From Streptomyces sp. 1331.2 (GTDB lineage: Bacteria > Actinomycetota > Actinomycetes > Streptomycetales > Streptomycetaceae), in the NCBI RefSeq assembly GCF_900199205.1, contig NZ_OBMJ01000001.1, forward strand, positions 1,793,501 through 1,857,500: DNA of 64,000 bases. The letters run 5' to 3'. Within the stretch, counting starts at the first letter, position 1, and every line of letters starts with the position of its first letter. The translations under genes and the position numbers were made by a program. Shown here one piece after another: positions 1 through 8,900 of the stretch. A model generated the notes under the pieces. It was not told the origin of the DNA, did not search any database, and was given only the letters and a program-made list of their open reading frames with translations.

Positions 1-571
1 CGGCTGCGCCGAGGTAGAGGGCAGCAAGGCGGGGAAGGCGACGGTGCATCTCGTCAGCGTCGTCGAAGTCGAAGTCCTCACCCATGTCGCACCCCAGCTC
101 CGCATCCAGATCCTGCCCTGCCCGATGGCGCTTCCACGCCCCGTGGAAGGCATCGGCGTCACCCGTCAGGCGCTCGAACGCGTAGCCGGCCGCGTAGTTC
201 ACGTCCTCGGCGAAGATCACGTAGTCGTCACCCCGGGCCGCGGCCTCGATCACTGCGGGGTAATCCGCCAGAGCGTCCGGGCGAGCGGCTACCAGCTCGT
301 ACCAGTCCCGCCCGAGGGCAACCAGGCCAGCCCGGAAGTCCATGAAGCTGTCATCCGAGCAGCCTCCCCCGATGAGATAGGCGGCAGCCCACAAGTCCCA
401 GCGGTACACGGCGCCGTGCACCTCGTCGAATCGCTCCTGATAGCCGAGGATCTCCTCCTGCGAGAGCCCCGCCAGCTGGTCGACCAACGCCTCGGCGAAC
501 GACTTACCATGCGGACCGCTGCTTTGGGACCGCGCTACCCCGATCACATTCCAGAACCCGTCGATGTCCAT
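1..571 (-). CDS. DUF4240 domain protein (3' end beyond window)
   Basis: The minus-strand frame opens at ATG 571 (an alternative in-frame ATG lies at 577) and stays open to the left edge, giving at least 190 residues. It begins MDIDGFWNVIGVAR and carries SDDSFMDFRAGLVALGRDWY at about residues 66-85, which is the typical layout of DUF4240 (FW..I near the start, then an aromatic DSF..FR..L..G block). An AAGGG lies just upstream of both candidate starts. The biochemical role of DUF4240 is unknown; members are common as small orphan genes in Streptomyces and often sit among toxin-immunity genes. The C-terminus is missing because of the window edge, not because of a visible mutation. Confidence 0.72.
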   Translation of the reverse strand, partial: MDIDGFWNVIGVARSQSSGPHGKSFAEALVDQLAGLSQEEILGYQERFDEVHGAVYRWDLWAAAYLIGGGCSDDSFMDFRAGLVALGRDWYELVAARPDALADYPAVIEAAARGDDYVIFAEDVNYAAGYAFERLTGDADAFHGAWKRHRAGQDLDAELGCDMGEDFDFDDADEMHRRLPRLAALYLGAA

Positions 572-614
572 GACCATCCACCCTTGCAGCAGGGTCCGAC
601 ATGTGAGGTCTACC

Positions 615-1226
615 GTGTCCCGGATGACCCTCAATGCTCTGCAGCGAGCGCTCACCCTGCCCGGCGATCCCGTACTGCGACCGCTCCCGTGCCAGGTCGC
701 CGTCCTCCTCGAAGAGTTGCAGGCCCCGCCCAGGCTCGCGGCCCATCTCCGGGCCGTCCACGATGTCGCCCACCAACTGGTCGTCTGGGTCGAACGGCAC
801 TACCCGCAGCTGGACTTCGACCGGCATGCCGTCCTCTTCGGCGCCGCCACCCACGACATCGGGAAGATCCTGCACCCCGAGGAGCTCTCCCGGCCCGGTT
901 CCGCGCACGAGATGGCCGGGCGCGACCTGCTGATCGCCCGGGGAGTCACCGAGGATCTCGCCCGCTTCGCCCGCAGCCACGCATCGTGGAACGCCCCCGG
1001 CATCAGCACCGACGACCTGCTGGTGAGCCTCGCCGACAAGGTCTGGAAGGGCAAGCGCGTCACTGATCTCGAACAACTGTTGATCGAGCGCCTTGCCGAA
1101 GCCGGCCGCCAGCAGCTGTGGGAAGCGTTCGCAGCACTCGACGATGTTCTCGACCACATCGCGCAGGATGCCGAACGCAGGCTGGCCTTCCAAGCTGAGC
1201 ACCCGGTCGCGCCCGGCATCGGATGA
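615..1226 (+). CDS. HD-domain phosphohydrolase
   Basis: A 203-aa protein. The GTG at 615 is preferred because GAGG lies six bases upstream; an in-frame ATG follows at 624. The metal-binding HD signature is complete: a histidine in LRAVHDVAHQ, the His-Asp pair in ATHDIGKI, a further histidine in RSHASWN and the final aspartate in SLADKVWKG. HD proteins hydrolyse phosphomonoester or phosphodiester bonds, often in nucleotides; the substrate here cannot be read from sequence. It is transcribed divergently from the DUF4240 gene, with starts only about 40 bp apart, so they probably share a promoter region. It is not obviously part of the helicase-nuclease pair 4 kb downstream. Confidence 0.78.
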   Translation: MSRMTLNALQRALTLPGDPVLRPLPCQVAVLLEELQAPPRLAAHLRAVHDVAHQLVVWVERHYPQLDFDRHAVLFGAATHDIGKILHPEELSRPGSAHEMAGRDLLIARGVTEDLARFARSHASWNAPGISTDDLLVSLADKVWKGKRVTDLEQLLIERLAEAGRQQLWEAFAALDDVLDHIAQDAERRLAFQAEHPVAPGIG

Positions 1227-1306
1227 GCCTTGTGAGGGTTCCGGAACTCGGCCGAGGCCTCCGACAGGCAGCAGGGGCCGCGAGGATCCGAGCTCTCCGC
1301 GAGCCG

Positions 1307-2539
1307 TCAGAAGTCGGGGGCCCGGTCGCGGTTTGTCAGGAGCGCGCGGAAGTACTCTCGTTCTGTCGGTAGTCCAGCTCGGCGCAGCCATGTGATTTTG
1401 TTACCGATGTTGCCCCAGCAGTCGTCCTTGGCCGCGATGGCGCTGAGGAGTCGGTACTGAGCGTCGGTGAGGGCCACCTCGTCGGCGTTGCCGTCGGGGA
1501 AGGCGCGCAGAAGGAGCGGTCCCCAGTCGCGTTCGACGGTGAAGTCGTTGGCCATGGGCATCAAGGCCAAGGAGGCATCAAGGACTTCTTCCAGGGTGGT
1601 GGTGCGGGCGAGCAGGGCGTGGAGGAGGGTGAAGCGGAACCATCCGTCGAGTTGGGGCAGGGGTTCAGCGTCGAACCAGTGGTCGGCGGTGTGCGGGTCC
1701 GACAGTGCCTCCAGAAGGATGGCGGTGGGGCGCGGGTCGGCGGAGGGGAGTGGGGCGAGGGCGGCGCAGGCACGGATTGCCGGATCCTGGTCGGTGAGCA
1801 GGTCGCTGGTGTCCTGCGCCCAGGCTACGAGGGTCAGAACGGCCACGGCGCGCTCGCGCCGGTTCCCGCTTGCGGTCAGGGTGATGCGCAGCCGAGCGGC
1901 TGCGTCGGGTATCCGGTCCCGGAGTTCGGGGGCCTTGAGAAGGTGGCCGGCAGCGCCGACAGCGGCCTCGCGAACCACAGGGTCGGGATCGCTCAGGTAG
2001 GGAGCCACCGCCTGGTGGATCGCGGGACGGGCGGCGCGGCAGGCAGCGATGTCGGCCGGGTCGTCGTACTCGGGATCCTGCTCGCGGTCGTCGTAGTAGC
2101 CGACCGACTCGGCGATCTCGCCCAGCCACTCCAGTAGCGCGGCGCGAAGTGGGCGGGCCCGGTCGTCCCACGGGTACTCGCTCTCGTGCGCGGCCGAGGT
2201 GCGCGGATGGTCCAGGATGCCGGCCACGAACAGTGCGACCGGCGCGGTGCTGCTGTAGAGCGAGCCTTGGTGGAGGACCGACATCTGCAGGTGGCCCAGG
2301 GCATGGGCCTGGACCTCGGGGTCGTCGTCCAGCAGGCCGACCAGCGGGGTGGGTGTGTCCTCGGCCGATCCGTACGCGTGGCTGAGCTCCGCCCAGGGCG
2401 TGTCGAGCAGGACGGCCTTGGGGTGCGGGACCGATTCGATGCCGGCAGGCGGCTCACCAGGAGTGATCACGGGCAGCAGTGTGGCGGATCGGGCTGACAA
2501 CGGGACGAACGTTGGTGACGGAAGCCGAACGCTGGGCAT
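1307..2539 (-). CDS. HEAT-repeat-like protein
   Basis: A 410-aa protein with the alpha-solenoid pattern of the streptomycete HEAT family: a WAELSHAYGSAEDTP motif near residue 50, then helical repeats with DPEVQAHALGHL and DPDPVVREAAVGAAGHLL. The first about 35 residues look non-conserved and no good Shine-Dalgarno is seen, so the true start may be internal, for example GTG 2470. Such proteins are binding scaffolds without catalytic residues and are frequent in toxin-immunity clusters; the partner is unknown. It lies in the same orientation as the gene at 2585-3016, about 45 bp downstream of it, so the two may be co-transcribed. Confidence 0.7.
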   Translation of the reverse strand: MPSVRLPSPTFVPLSARSATLLPVITPGEPPAGIESVPHPKAVLLDTPWAELSHAYGSAEDTPTPLVGLLDDDPEVQAHALGHLQMSVLHQGSLYSSTAPVALFVAGILDHPRTSAAHESEYPWDDRARPLRAALLEWLGEIAESVGYYDDREQDPEYDDPADIAACRAARPAIHQAVAPYLSDPDPVVREAAVGAAGHLLKAPELRDRIPDAAARLRITLTASGNRRERAVAVLTLVAWAQDTSDLLTDQDPAIRACAALAPLPSADPRPTAILLEALSDPHTADHWFDAEPLPQLDGWFRFTLLHALLARTTTLEEVLDASLALMPMANDFTVERDWGPLLLRAFPDGNADEVALTDAQYRLLSAIAAKDDCWGNIGNKITWLRRAGLPTEREYFRALLTNRDRAPDF

Positions 2540-2584
2540 CCCGGCAGTCGAGGGCGCCAGCCGAGCAGCCCGACTTCGGCACGT

Positions 2585-3016
2585 CTACAGGGCGACACCG
2601 CAGTACAGGCCGCACCGACCGGCGTCACGGGCGAGGCCGGCCAGCCGCTCCAGGAAGTCGGCTATCAGCTCCGCGTCCTGTCCCGCGCCGTCCTCGGTGA
2701 GCGTCCACCCGGACGCGGCCTCCTCCAGTCGGCCGCTGCCGGCCATCGCGAGCGCGTCACGAAGGCTGTCGGTAATCGACACGAGCCAGTGGCCCTCGTG
2801 CTGCGGATCGCTCAGCAGCTCGCAGAAGCGCGGGTCGGCTTCCACCTGCTCCTCGGGAACTCCCCTCAGGGCCGCCTCGACCACACCGAGGAGGGCGTAG
2901 GGGTCAACGCCCTTGAGGCCGACCGTGCCGAACCGGTCGTCGACCCGGCCGTCCTCGAAGATGCCCAAGGCCTGTGCGTCGTCGGCGGCCGCATAGTAGT
3001 CGTAGAGGTTTCCCAT
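2585..3016 (-). CDS. Small conserved actinobacterial protein of unknown function
   Basis: A 143-aa acidic protein starting MGNLYDYYAAADD, with a GLKGVDPYALLGVVEAAL segment and a C-terminal helix rich in Leu/Ala. I recognise the general type (streptomycete proteins opening MGNL.DY..AADD) but know no function. There is no signal peptide, membrane segment or metal site. It sits directly upstream of the HEAT-like gene on the same strand and is divergent from the DUF1963 gene across a gap of about 300 bp. Its size and context fit an immunity-type or accessory protein, but that is inference. Confidence 0.6.
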   Translation of the reverse strand: MGNLYDYYAAADDAQALGIFEDGRVDDRFGTVGLKGVDPYALLGVVEAALRGVPEEQVEADPRFCELLSDPQHEGHWLVSITDSLRDALAMAGSGRLEEAASGWTLTEDGAGQDAELIADFLERLAGLARDAGRCGLYCGVAL

Positions 3017-3317
3017 GGCTTGATCGTCCCAGCCACCCCCGACAGCCGGTACGGGCGCCCAGGCTCAGTGGCCCGGCCCCTCACCCCCATGTCAGCTGGC
3101 ACGGACACCTCCGTAGGCTCCCCGTGTAAGAGCCGGATGCCTGCCCTGGGCGCAGCACGTGTGGCGTTCCGTTCGCCGAAAGACGTAGCCGCGATGATCG
3201 GGTGCCCCTGCCAACTGACGTGCCCGATCCACTTCGTCCAGGCCGGGTCTGGGCGGAGTCGTGACCACGGGCCGCGGTAGGCCGAGGTGTCAGCGGCTTG
3301 TCGTAGAGTCGCCGGCT
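3017..3317. other. Divergent intergenic region without a gene
   Basis: About 300 bp between the minus-strand gene starting at 3016 and the plus-strand GTG at 3318. No open frame here has a plausible product. It should contain the promoters of both flanking genes, but I cannot point to convincing -35/-10 boxes. Confidence 0.4.
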
Positions 3318-3986
3318 GTGACGACGACCCTGATGACGTACGCGGGCACCACCGAGCCCACCGCATTTGTCACCCGCACCGGCGGGGTGCCGCTGGCCCC
3401 AGCCGGGACTTCGTGGCCTCAGTGCTCCACGTGCGACGGGCCGATGCAGTTCCTGGCGCAGGTGCTCCTCGACGATCTCGGCCGCCACGCCGGCCAGGGC
3501 GCCGTCGAGGGGCGGGACGTGCTCGCCCTGTTCATGTGCCAGAACGACCCGGGCATGTGCGAGGAGTGGGACCCGCAGGCGGGCGGCAACCGCGCACTGC
3601 TGTTCCCTACGGCCGCACTCCAGCCGATCCCGGTGCCCGTGCTGGACGAGGACGACGACCAGGAGCCGGTTCTGCTCGGCGCGGTGAGCGCCGTCGCGTA
3701 CGAGACTGCGTCCACCACGGCCGATTACGGCCAGGCCTACACGGAGTGGGCGAGGCAGCCGGGCCGAACTCCTCTTGACGCCCTCGGTCAGCTCGGCGGG
3801 CAGCCCGCGTGGCTGCAGAACGACGAGACCCCGGCCTGCCCGACCTGCACACGGGAGATGAGGCTCGTCGTTCAGCTCGAGGAAGGACGGGACCACGCCA
3901 CCGCGATGAACTTCGGAGGTCGTGGTGAGGCCTACGCCTTCGCGTGCGAGCCCTGCACACAGGCCGTGTTCCTGTGGCAGTGCTGA
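3318..3986 (+). CDS. DUF1963 (YwqG-like) protein with Cys pairs
   Basis: A 222-aa protein from GTG 3318 (VTTTLMTYAG); upstream in-frame codons look non-coding. The motif GGVPLAPAGTSWPQC followed by PMQFLAQVLL at about residues 22-53 is the hallmark of the DUF1963/YwqG family (G..P..P.G..WP then P..FLAQ). CxxC pairs (CSTC, CPTC, CEPC) suggest a structural zinc site, which some members of the family have. Function is unknown; the family occurs in bacterial immunity-gene arrays. The stop at 3984-3986 overlaps candidate GTG starts of the next gene, so the two are probably translationally coupled. Confidence 0.74.
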   Translation: MTTTLMTYAGTTEPTAFVTRTGGVPLAPAGTSWPQCSTCDGPMQFLAQVLLDDLGRHAGQGAVEGRDVLALFMCQNDPGMCEEWDPQAGGNRALLFPTAALQPIPVPVLDEDDDQEPVLLGAVSAVAYETASTTADYGQAYTEWARQPGRTPLDALGQLGGQPAWLQNDETPACPTCTREMRLVVQLEEGRDHATAMNFGGRGEAYAFACEPCTQAVFLWQC

Positions 3987-4552
3987 CCGCAGCAATCTTC
4001 TGCCCCCATCCGGAGAGCCAGACCGCGCTCGAGCAACTACGCGCGCACCTTGGGGAACCGGAGTCCTGGGGTTGGGCCAGGCCCGTGATCTGGGATGCAA
4101 GTGAGCGGTACCTCGGTTTCCGGCTGCCGACCGACTTCAAGGCGTTCCTCGATCTGTACGGCCCTGGCTCGGTGGACGGTTATCTGACGATCGACCGGCC
4201 GATGGAAACCACGCCGGCCGAGCTGGAGCGCTGCTGGGGACCGCCACCTGAGCGTCCGGCCTGGTACGGCGAGATCGCCGAGGGCTGGTGGGAGGTCGAC
4301 GAGTCGGACGTCCAATCGGGCGTTCTGCTGCTGTGGGGAAGCGATGAGCACGGCAGCCGGTATTTCTTCCGCGCGGTCGATAACGATCCCGCCGAGTGGC
4401 GGATCATCATCAGCAGCGACGAGGGCGAGTGGTTCGAGACCGCTGGGACGTTCACCGAGTTCCTGGTTCGGTGCTTCCACCGCATCGATCGCCCCGACTT
4501 CATGGACGCAAGCTGGCCGGGACCCAACGCCCGCTATGTGCCCCACCCATGA
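3974..4552 (+). CDS. SMI1/KNR4 (SUKH) family protein
   Basis: About 192 aa. The start is uncertain: GTG 3974 or GTG 3980, both overlapping the stop of the DUF1963 gene. The SUKH fold signature is visible as ERYLGFRLPTDFKAFLDLYG at about residues 38-57, then DGYLTIDRP, and later LLLWGSDEHGSRYFF and GTFTEFLVR. SUKH proteins are best known as immunity proteins that bind and neutralise varied toxins of contact-dependent or polymorphic toxin systems. No toxin gene is in the window, so this is an orphan. The overlap with the DUF1963 gene suggests one two-gene transcription unit. Confidence 0.82.
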   Translation: MAVLTAAIFCPHPESQTALEQLRAHLGEPESWGWARPVIWDASERYLGFRLPTDFKAFLDLYGPGSVDGYLTIDRPMETTPAELERCWGPPPERPAWYGEIAEGWWEVDESDVQSGVLLLWGSDEHGSRYFFRAVDNDPAEWRIIISSDEGEWFETAGTFTEFLVRCFHRIDRPDFMDASWPGPNARYVPHP

Positions 4553-4622
4553 CCCCGCGCTCAGCCGCCCGGACCGCTACCCCGCGCGCCGACCTGAGCA
4601 ACCGCCGCCGTACTCTGCCCGC

Positions 4623-4975
4623 GTGAGCACGAACCACTCCCCCGTCGCCTGCGTCTGCTGCGGCGCACCCACCCACGACGGGAAGCGGATCGATGTCCGG
4701 TTCGTCCTTCCCGATGCCGCACTTGCGCTCCCCGACAACTGGGACGGCGGCGGCAACGAGCGCGACCTCGCCGCGCCGTTCCCGCTCACCAAGCGCCGGA
4801 TCTGGGAAGGCGGCCGCCATGTCTGCTTCCTGCATCCCCACGACCGGCCCCCAACCCCACTGAGCTCTACGCCGACGGAGCCTCGAGAGAAACGGTTGAG
4901 CAGCGAACCGGTCAGCTCCGCGTCGTCGATGAGAAGACCGCCCGCTTCCACGGTGGGACCGCCGCCGAGTCCTGA
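4623..4975 (+). pseudogene. Frameshifted small gene (probable one-base deletion)
   Basis: From GTG 4623 the frame reads VSTNHSPVACVCCGAPTHDG and continues well-formed to about 4850 (CFLHPHDRPP). After the C-rich stretch near 4846-4860 that frame turns into Ser/Pro/Arg-rich non-coding-looking sequence and runs on to 5057, across the next gene's start. In the frame one base back, the DNA continues as TELYADGASRETVEQRTGQL and ends at TGA 4973-4975, leaving a normal gap before the next gene. A single deleted base in the C runs explains this. The N-terminus has a CxxC and a vague likeness to DUF2199, which I do not rely on. It could be a real mutation, a sequencing error or, less likely, programmed frameshifting. 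Confidence 0.5.
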
Positions 4976-5016
4976 TCGCACAACGGATGTGCTTCCTAGA
5001 CGCGTGAGGAGTTGGA

Positions 5017-5910
5017 GTGGCCTCTATACCGGCCCACGACGCACAGCGGCGGGCTGATGCTGTTGGTGGGCGGCTGACTGCGTTGTTCGACCGCTCGCGC
5101 AAGGGTATCGGGCAGGTTTGTCCGTGGGAGCTGGTGGTCTTCAACGACCTGAGCGAGGCGGCACGGGCTGCGGCAGCCTGGATCGTGGCCGATTCGGTCA
5201 TGAAGGATCGCACTGGGAATCAGCCGGCGGCCTACGGCCTGTGGCGCAATGCTGTGCTCTCGGGGACGAAGCTGGCCGGCGATGACCGCGCGGAGGTGCT
5301 CGCCTTCGCCATACCGGTGTTCAAGGCAGCGGGCGAGGAGGCGACCAACGCTCTCATCGGGTACGTCGGCGAGTGGCTGTGGTACCTGACAACGCGCGAA
5401 CTACCTCCAGAGGCCGACCGGACGATCGAGATCATCAACTCGCCAAGTGGCACGGTTACGGACAGCGGTGGTGATGGGATAGTCGTCCACCGTCTGACAG
5501 GTACGGAGGGCGAATTCTCCTTCAGGCTGTGGGAGATGAAGAAGTTCACGGCCGACCCTGCGAAATCGAGCGATGTGGGGGCAACGATCCGGAACGCGTG
5601 GCGTCAGCTCGGCACGAGCGGAGCCGAGTACCTGGCGATGATGTCGTTCGCCGACAAGCACCTTTCCAAGGACTCGCACGCGTTCGTCAGCACCCTCGTG
5701 CGACAGTGGGTGCAGGCGGCTCCTTCCAGCAACGCGGGGGTGAGCGTGGCGCTCGACGAGACCGCAGTTCCGCAGCAGGCGTTCCACCTGTCTCACACGC
5801 ACTTCACTTCACACACGCATGACGGCGCGTTGGCAGGGCTGATCATCGGCATTGATGAACTCGGTGAGTTCGCCAAGGACGTGAGGAGCTATGTGTGGAG
5901 CGCACTCTAG
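5017..5910 (+). CDS. PD-(D/E)xK nuclease subunit, HamA-like (DUF1837-like)
   Basis: A 297-aa protein from GTG 5017. Residues about 115-200 show a restriction-like nuclease core: VGEWLWYL with Glu119, an aspartate in GGDGIVVH (Asp153), and FRLWEMKKF, giving a Glu173-x-Lys175 signature, followed by a helix (DVGATIRNAWRQL). This order matches DUF1837, the nuclease subunit HamA of the Hachiman anti-phage system, where a helicase (HamB) holds the nuclease until damaged or phage DNA triggers it. Here the stop overlaps the start of a large DEAH helicase by 16 bases, the arrangement expected for a two-subunit complex. Overall similarity to HamA is by pattern only; AbpA or an undescribed relative is also possible. 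Location in an integrase-linked region supports a defence role. Confidence 0.66.
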   Translation: MASIPAHDAQRRADAVGGRLTALFDRSRKGIGQVCPWELVVFNDLSEAARAAAAWIVADSVMKDRTGNQPAAYGLWRNAVLSGTKLAGDDRAEVLAFAIPVFKAAGEEATNALIGYVGEWLWYLTTRELPPEADRTIEIINSPSGTVTDSGGDGIVVHRLTGTEGEFSFRLWEMKKFTADPAKSSDVGATIRNAWRQLGTSGAEYLAMMSFADKHLSKDSHAFVSTLVRQWVQAAPSSNAGVSVALDETAVPQQAFHLSHTHFTSHTHDGALAGLIIGIDELGEFAKDVRSYVWSAL

Positions 5911-8900
5911 ACCTGCAGGTCCTCACCCATGCCCTTGGTGATCACAGCGGTGCGATCCTCCCCACCCCGGCAGAGCTTCTCAACCTCCTGACGCAGCTGG
6001 AAATAGACGCGTTGCGGGCCGACTCCGGTGTTCCGGAGGACGTCCTGAACACTGCGTGGCTCCTCCACGGCCTGGCCGCGGTCAGCCCCGGCGCGGCGGA
6101 CTACAACCCAGCCCAAGTCCGTCACGCGTTCGCCGTCAGTGCGCACGTCCTGGACCTCGCCCTCGCTGGCGCGCACGATGACACCGAGCGTCTGAAGATG
6201 GCCTTCGCCGCGCAGGCCGGCTACCGGCGATGCGAGCAGGACCCCAACGCCACCGCCGTCTACCGCGCCGTCGAACGGCTCGTAAGAACCGATGTGGAGC
6301 TCCCCGACCACGTCGAAACCCTCGCTCTCGAAGCGGGCGTGGCCTTCCTTGGCATGGACCGTCCGGCACTCACCACGGCGCTGCGAGCCTGGCGCCGCCA
6401 GCTAGCTCAGCTCCGCACGCTTCTCGGCCGCCGCTTCGATCGGCCGGACACCCTGGCTGGCACCATGTACGGGCCGGCCGAGGCCGTCGTCAACGCGGTC
6501 CACCACCTCCACCAGCACCTCGCCTTCGGCGGCCCAGAGGACCTGGACAGCGCCGTGCAACTCCTCGGTCGCGTCGTGGGTCAGCAGGTGGGTTCGGGCG
6601 ATTTGCTGGCGCGTTGGGTGGCCTCGCATCTGCTGGAGTTGAGTGAAGACCTGTCCGCCAGCAGCCTCTACAACCTGCTGCCACCGGGGACCCCGCCAGC
6701 CGTGGCACGCACGTTCGCGCTCTCCAGCCCGCCGGTGCTCACGCTGTGGCCGCCGCAGCGCAAGCTGCTCGAACTCGAACGGGGGAACCCGGTCGACCCC
6801 GCGACCCCGCGCAGCCTGATCAGCGTGCCCACGAGCGCGGGCAAGACGCTCATGGCGCAACTGGTGATTTGCGCGCATCTGGCGCAGGCCTCTGGGCGGG
6901 TGCTGTACGTGTCACCGATGCGCAGTCTCGGGCGGGAGATGCGGCAGGCGCTGCGTGGGCGGTTGCGGCTGCTGGGTCGGCGGCTGGCCGCCGAGCTGCC
7001 GGACTTCCCCATCGGCGAACGGGGGCTGGGCAATCTCAACGACGACGTGGAGATCCTCACCCCGGAGCGGCTGCTGCACATGTTGCGCCACGATCCGGTG
7101 GAGTCGCTCGACGGCGTCGGGCTGATCGTGGTGGACGAGGCCCATCACATGGCGCGGGCTCAGCGGGGCTTCGTGTTGGAGGGGCTGCTGGCGTTCTGCC
7201 AGGTTCACCCGGGTGCACCGCGGCTGGTGCTGCTGTCCGCGGCGGTGGGGAACCGGGCGTCGTTGGCATCCTGGTTGGACCCGTCCCGTCCGCCCGAGGA
7301 GGTGTACTTCAGCGACACCTGGCGTGGGCCACGGCGTCTGCACGGGCTGCTGTCCCCGCACTACATGCGAGATCGGGTGGAGCGGACTGCGCGCAAGCCC
7401 ACCAAGAAGGCGCGAGGGCGCGTCAAGGCTGTGGTGCCGATGGCCTTGCGGATGGCACTGCGCCCCACTACGGCGTCCAAGCCGACGGTGTTGCTCACCC
7501 GGGAGCTCGGGCGGCGGTCGTACGCCGAGACGTATCCCGGGGACTGGAGCCGTGAGACCCTGCTCGCAGGCGGTACCGCGAGCTACCGGCTGTTCGCGGC
7601 GGGCGCTGCCTACCTGACGACCAAGGGCAGCGTCCTCGTGGTCGTCGCCACGAAGAAGGAGGCCCGCAACACCGCGCGCGCGATAGCCGAGCACCTGGAG
7701 GAGCGGGCCGAGGCCGAGTCCCTGGTCACGTACCTATCCGAAACTCTGGGGTCGGAACACCCGCTGGTGTCGTGCGCCCGCAAGGGCGTCGCCTACCATC
7801 ACGGTGCGCTGCCGGACGATGTCCTGGAGGCGGTCGAGGACGCGTTGCGGGCCGGGCAGCTCCTGGCGATCGCCAGCACTAGCACGTTGACCGACGGCGT
7901 CAACCTGCCTGTGCGCACGGTCATTGTCCATCACTCGATCAGCGGGGACTTTCTCAGCTACGAACGGCAACGGCAGATGAGCGATGCGGAGTTGCTCAAC
8001 GCGGTCGGCCGGGCCGGGCGCGCCGGGCGTGAGAGCGAGGGATGGATCCTGCTTACCCGGCCGGTCACACCCGCCAATGCCGACTTCGATCGGCTCGCCC
8101 CGGGCGACGACCAGCTGCGCGTCACCTCGGCCCTGCTGGACGCCGAGGTCCTGGAGCAACTTGCTGAGGCCGAGAACAGGGTCCGGGACGATGCCGACGA
8201 GGTGCTCATGCTCGCGGGCACGCTGGTCGCGGACTTCGTCGCCTATGTGTGGTTCACCGTGGACGCTCTCGGCTCGATGCCCGCCTTGAACAGCACCCCG
8301 CTCAAAGCCGTCGAGAACCTGCCCGCGCTCCAGCTGGTGGAGGACCCGCAGGAGCGCGCGAGGTGGCTGTCACTGGCCGAGAAGGTCGCTGCAGTGCACG
8401 CCGTGACCAGCCCGACGACCCGCAGGCGCTGGGCCACCACCGGTACCAGCCTGTTCAGCGCCCGCAATCTCGACGAGGTCGCCCGCTGGCTCGCCGGCGA
8501 GGTCCGCGCCCTGACGGCACACCGCGACGAGGCACAGTGGGAAGGCGACTTCGAAGGGTGGCCGCTGGCCGTGGAGGAGTGGTCGCTTCGCCGCACACTC
8601 GACTTCCTCACCCAACACAACGTGCTCGACATGCTGCTCCGTCTGCCCGAGGTCGAGGGAAACTGGAAGTTCACCGACCAGGAGCACCGGGGCAAACCCC
8701 TACAGGTGCCAGTCAGCCAAGCGATCACCGACTGGATCTCCGGCATGCCCATCCCCCGCCTCGCGCAGCGCTGGCTGCCGGCCGTGGACCGAGTGTGGGC
8801 ACTGGAGCAGACCGTCGACAACATCAGCGGCACCTTCGAGCACGCCCTGTCCTGGACGCTCGGGGCGCTGGTCCACCTGGTCAACACGCGGCTCGGCGAC

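Noticed and set aside
44..1066. 340-aa plus-strand frame at the left edge
   Set aside because: It overlaps the DUF4240 and HD genes in other frames and turns into Arg/Pro-rich sequence typical of shadows.
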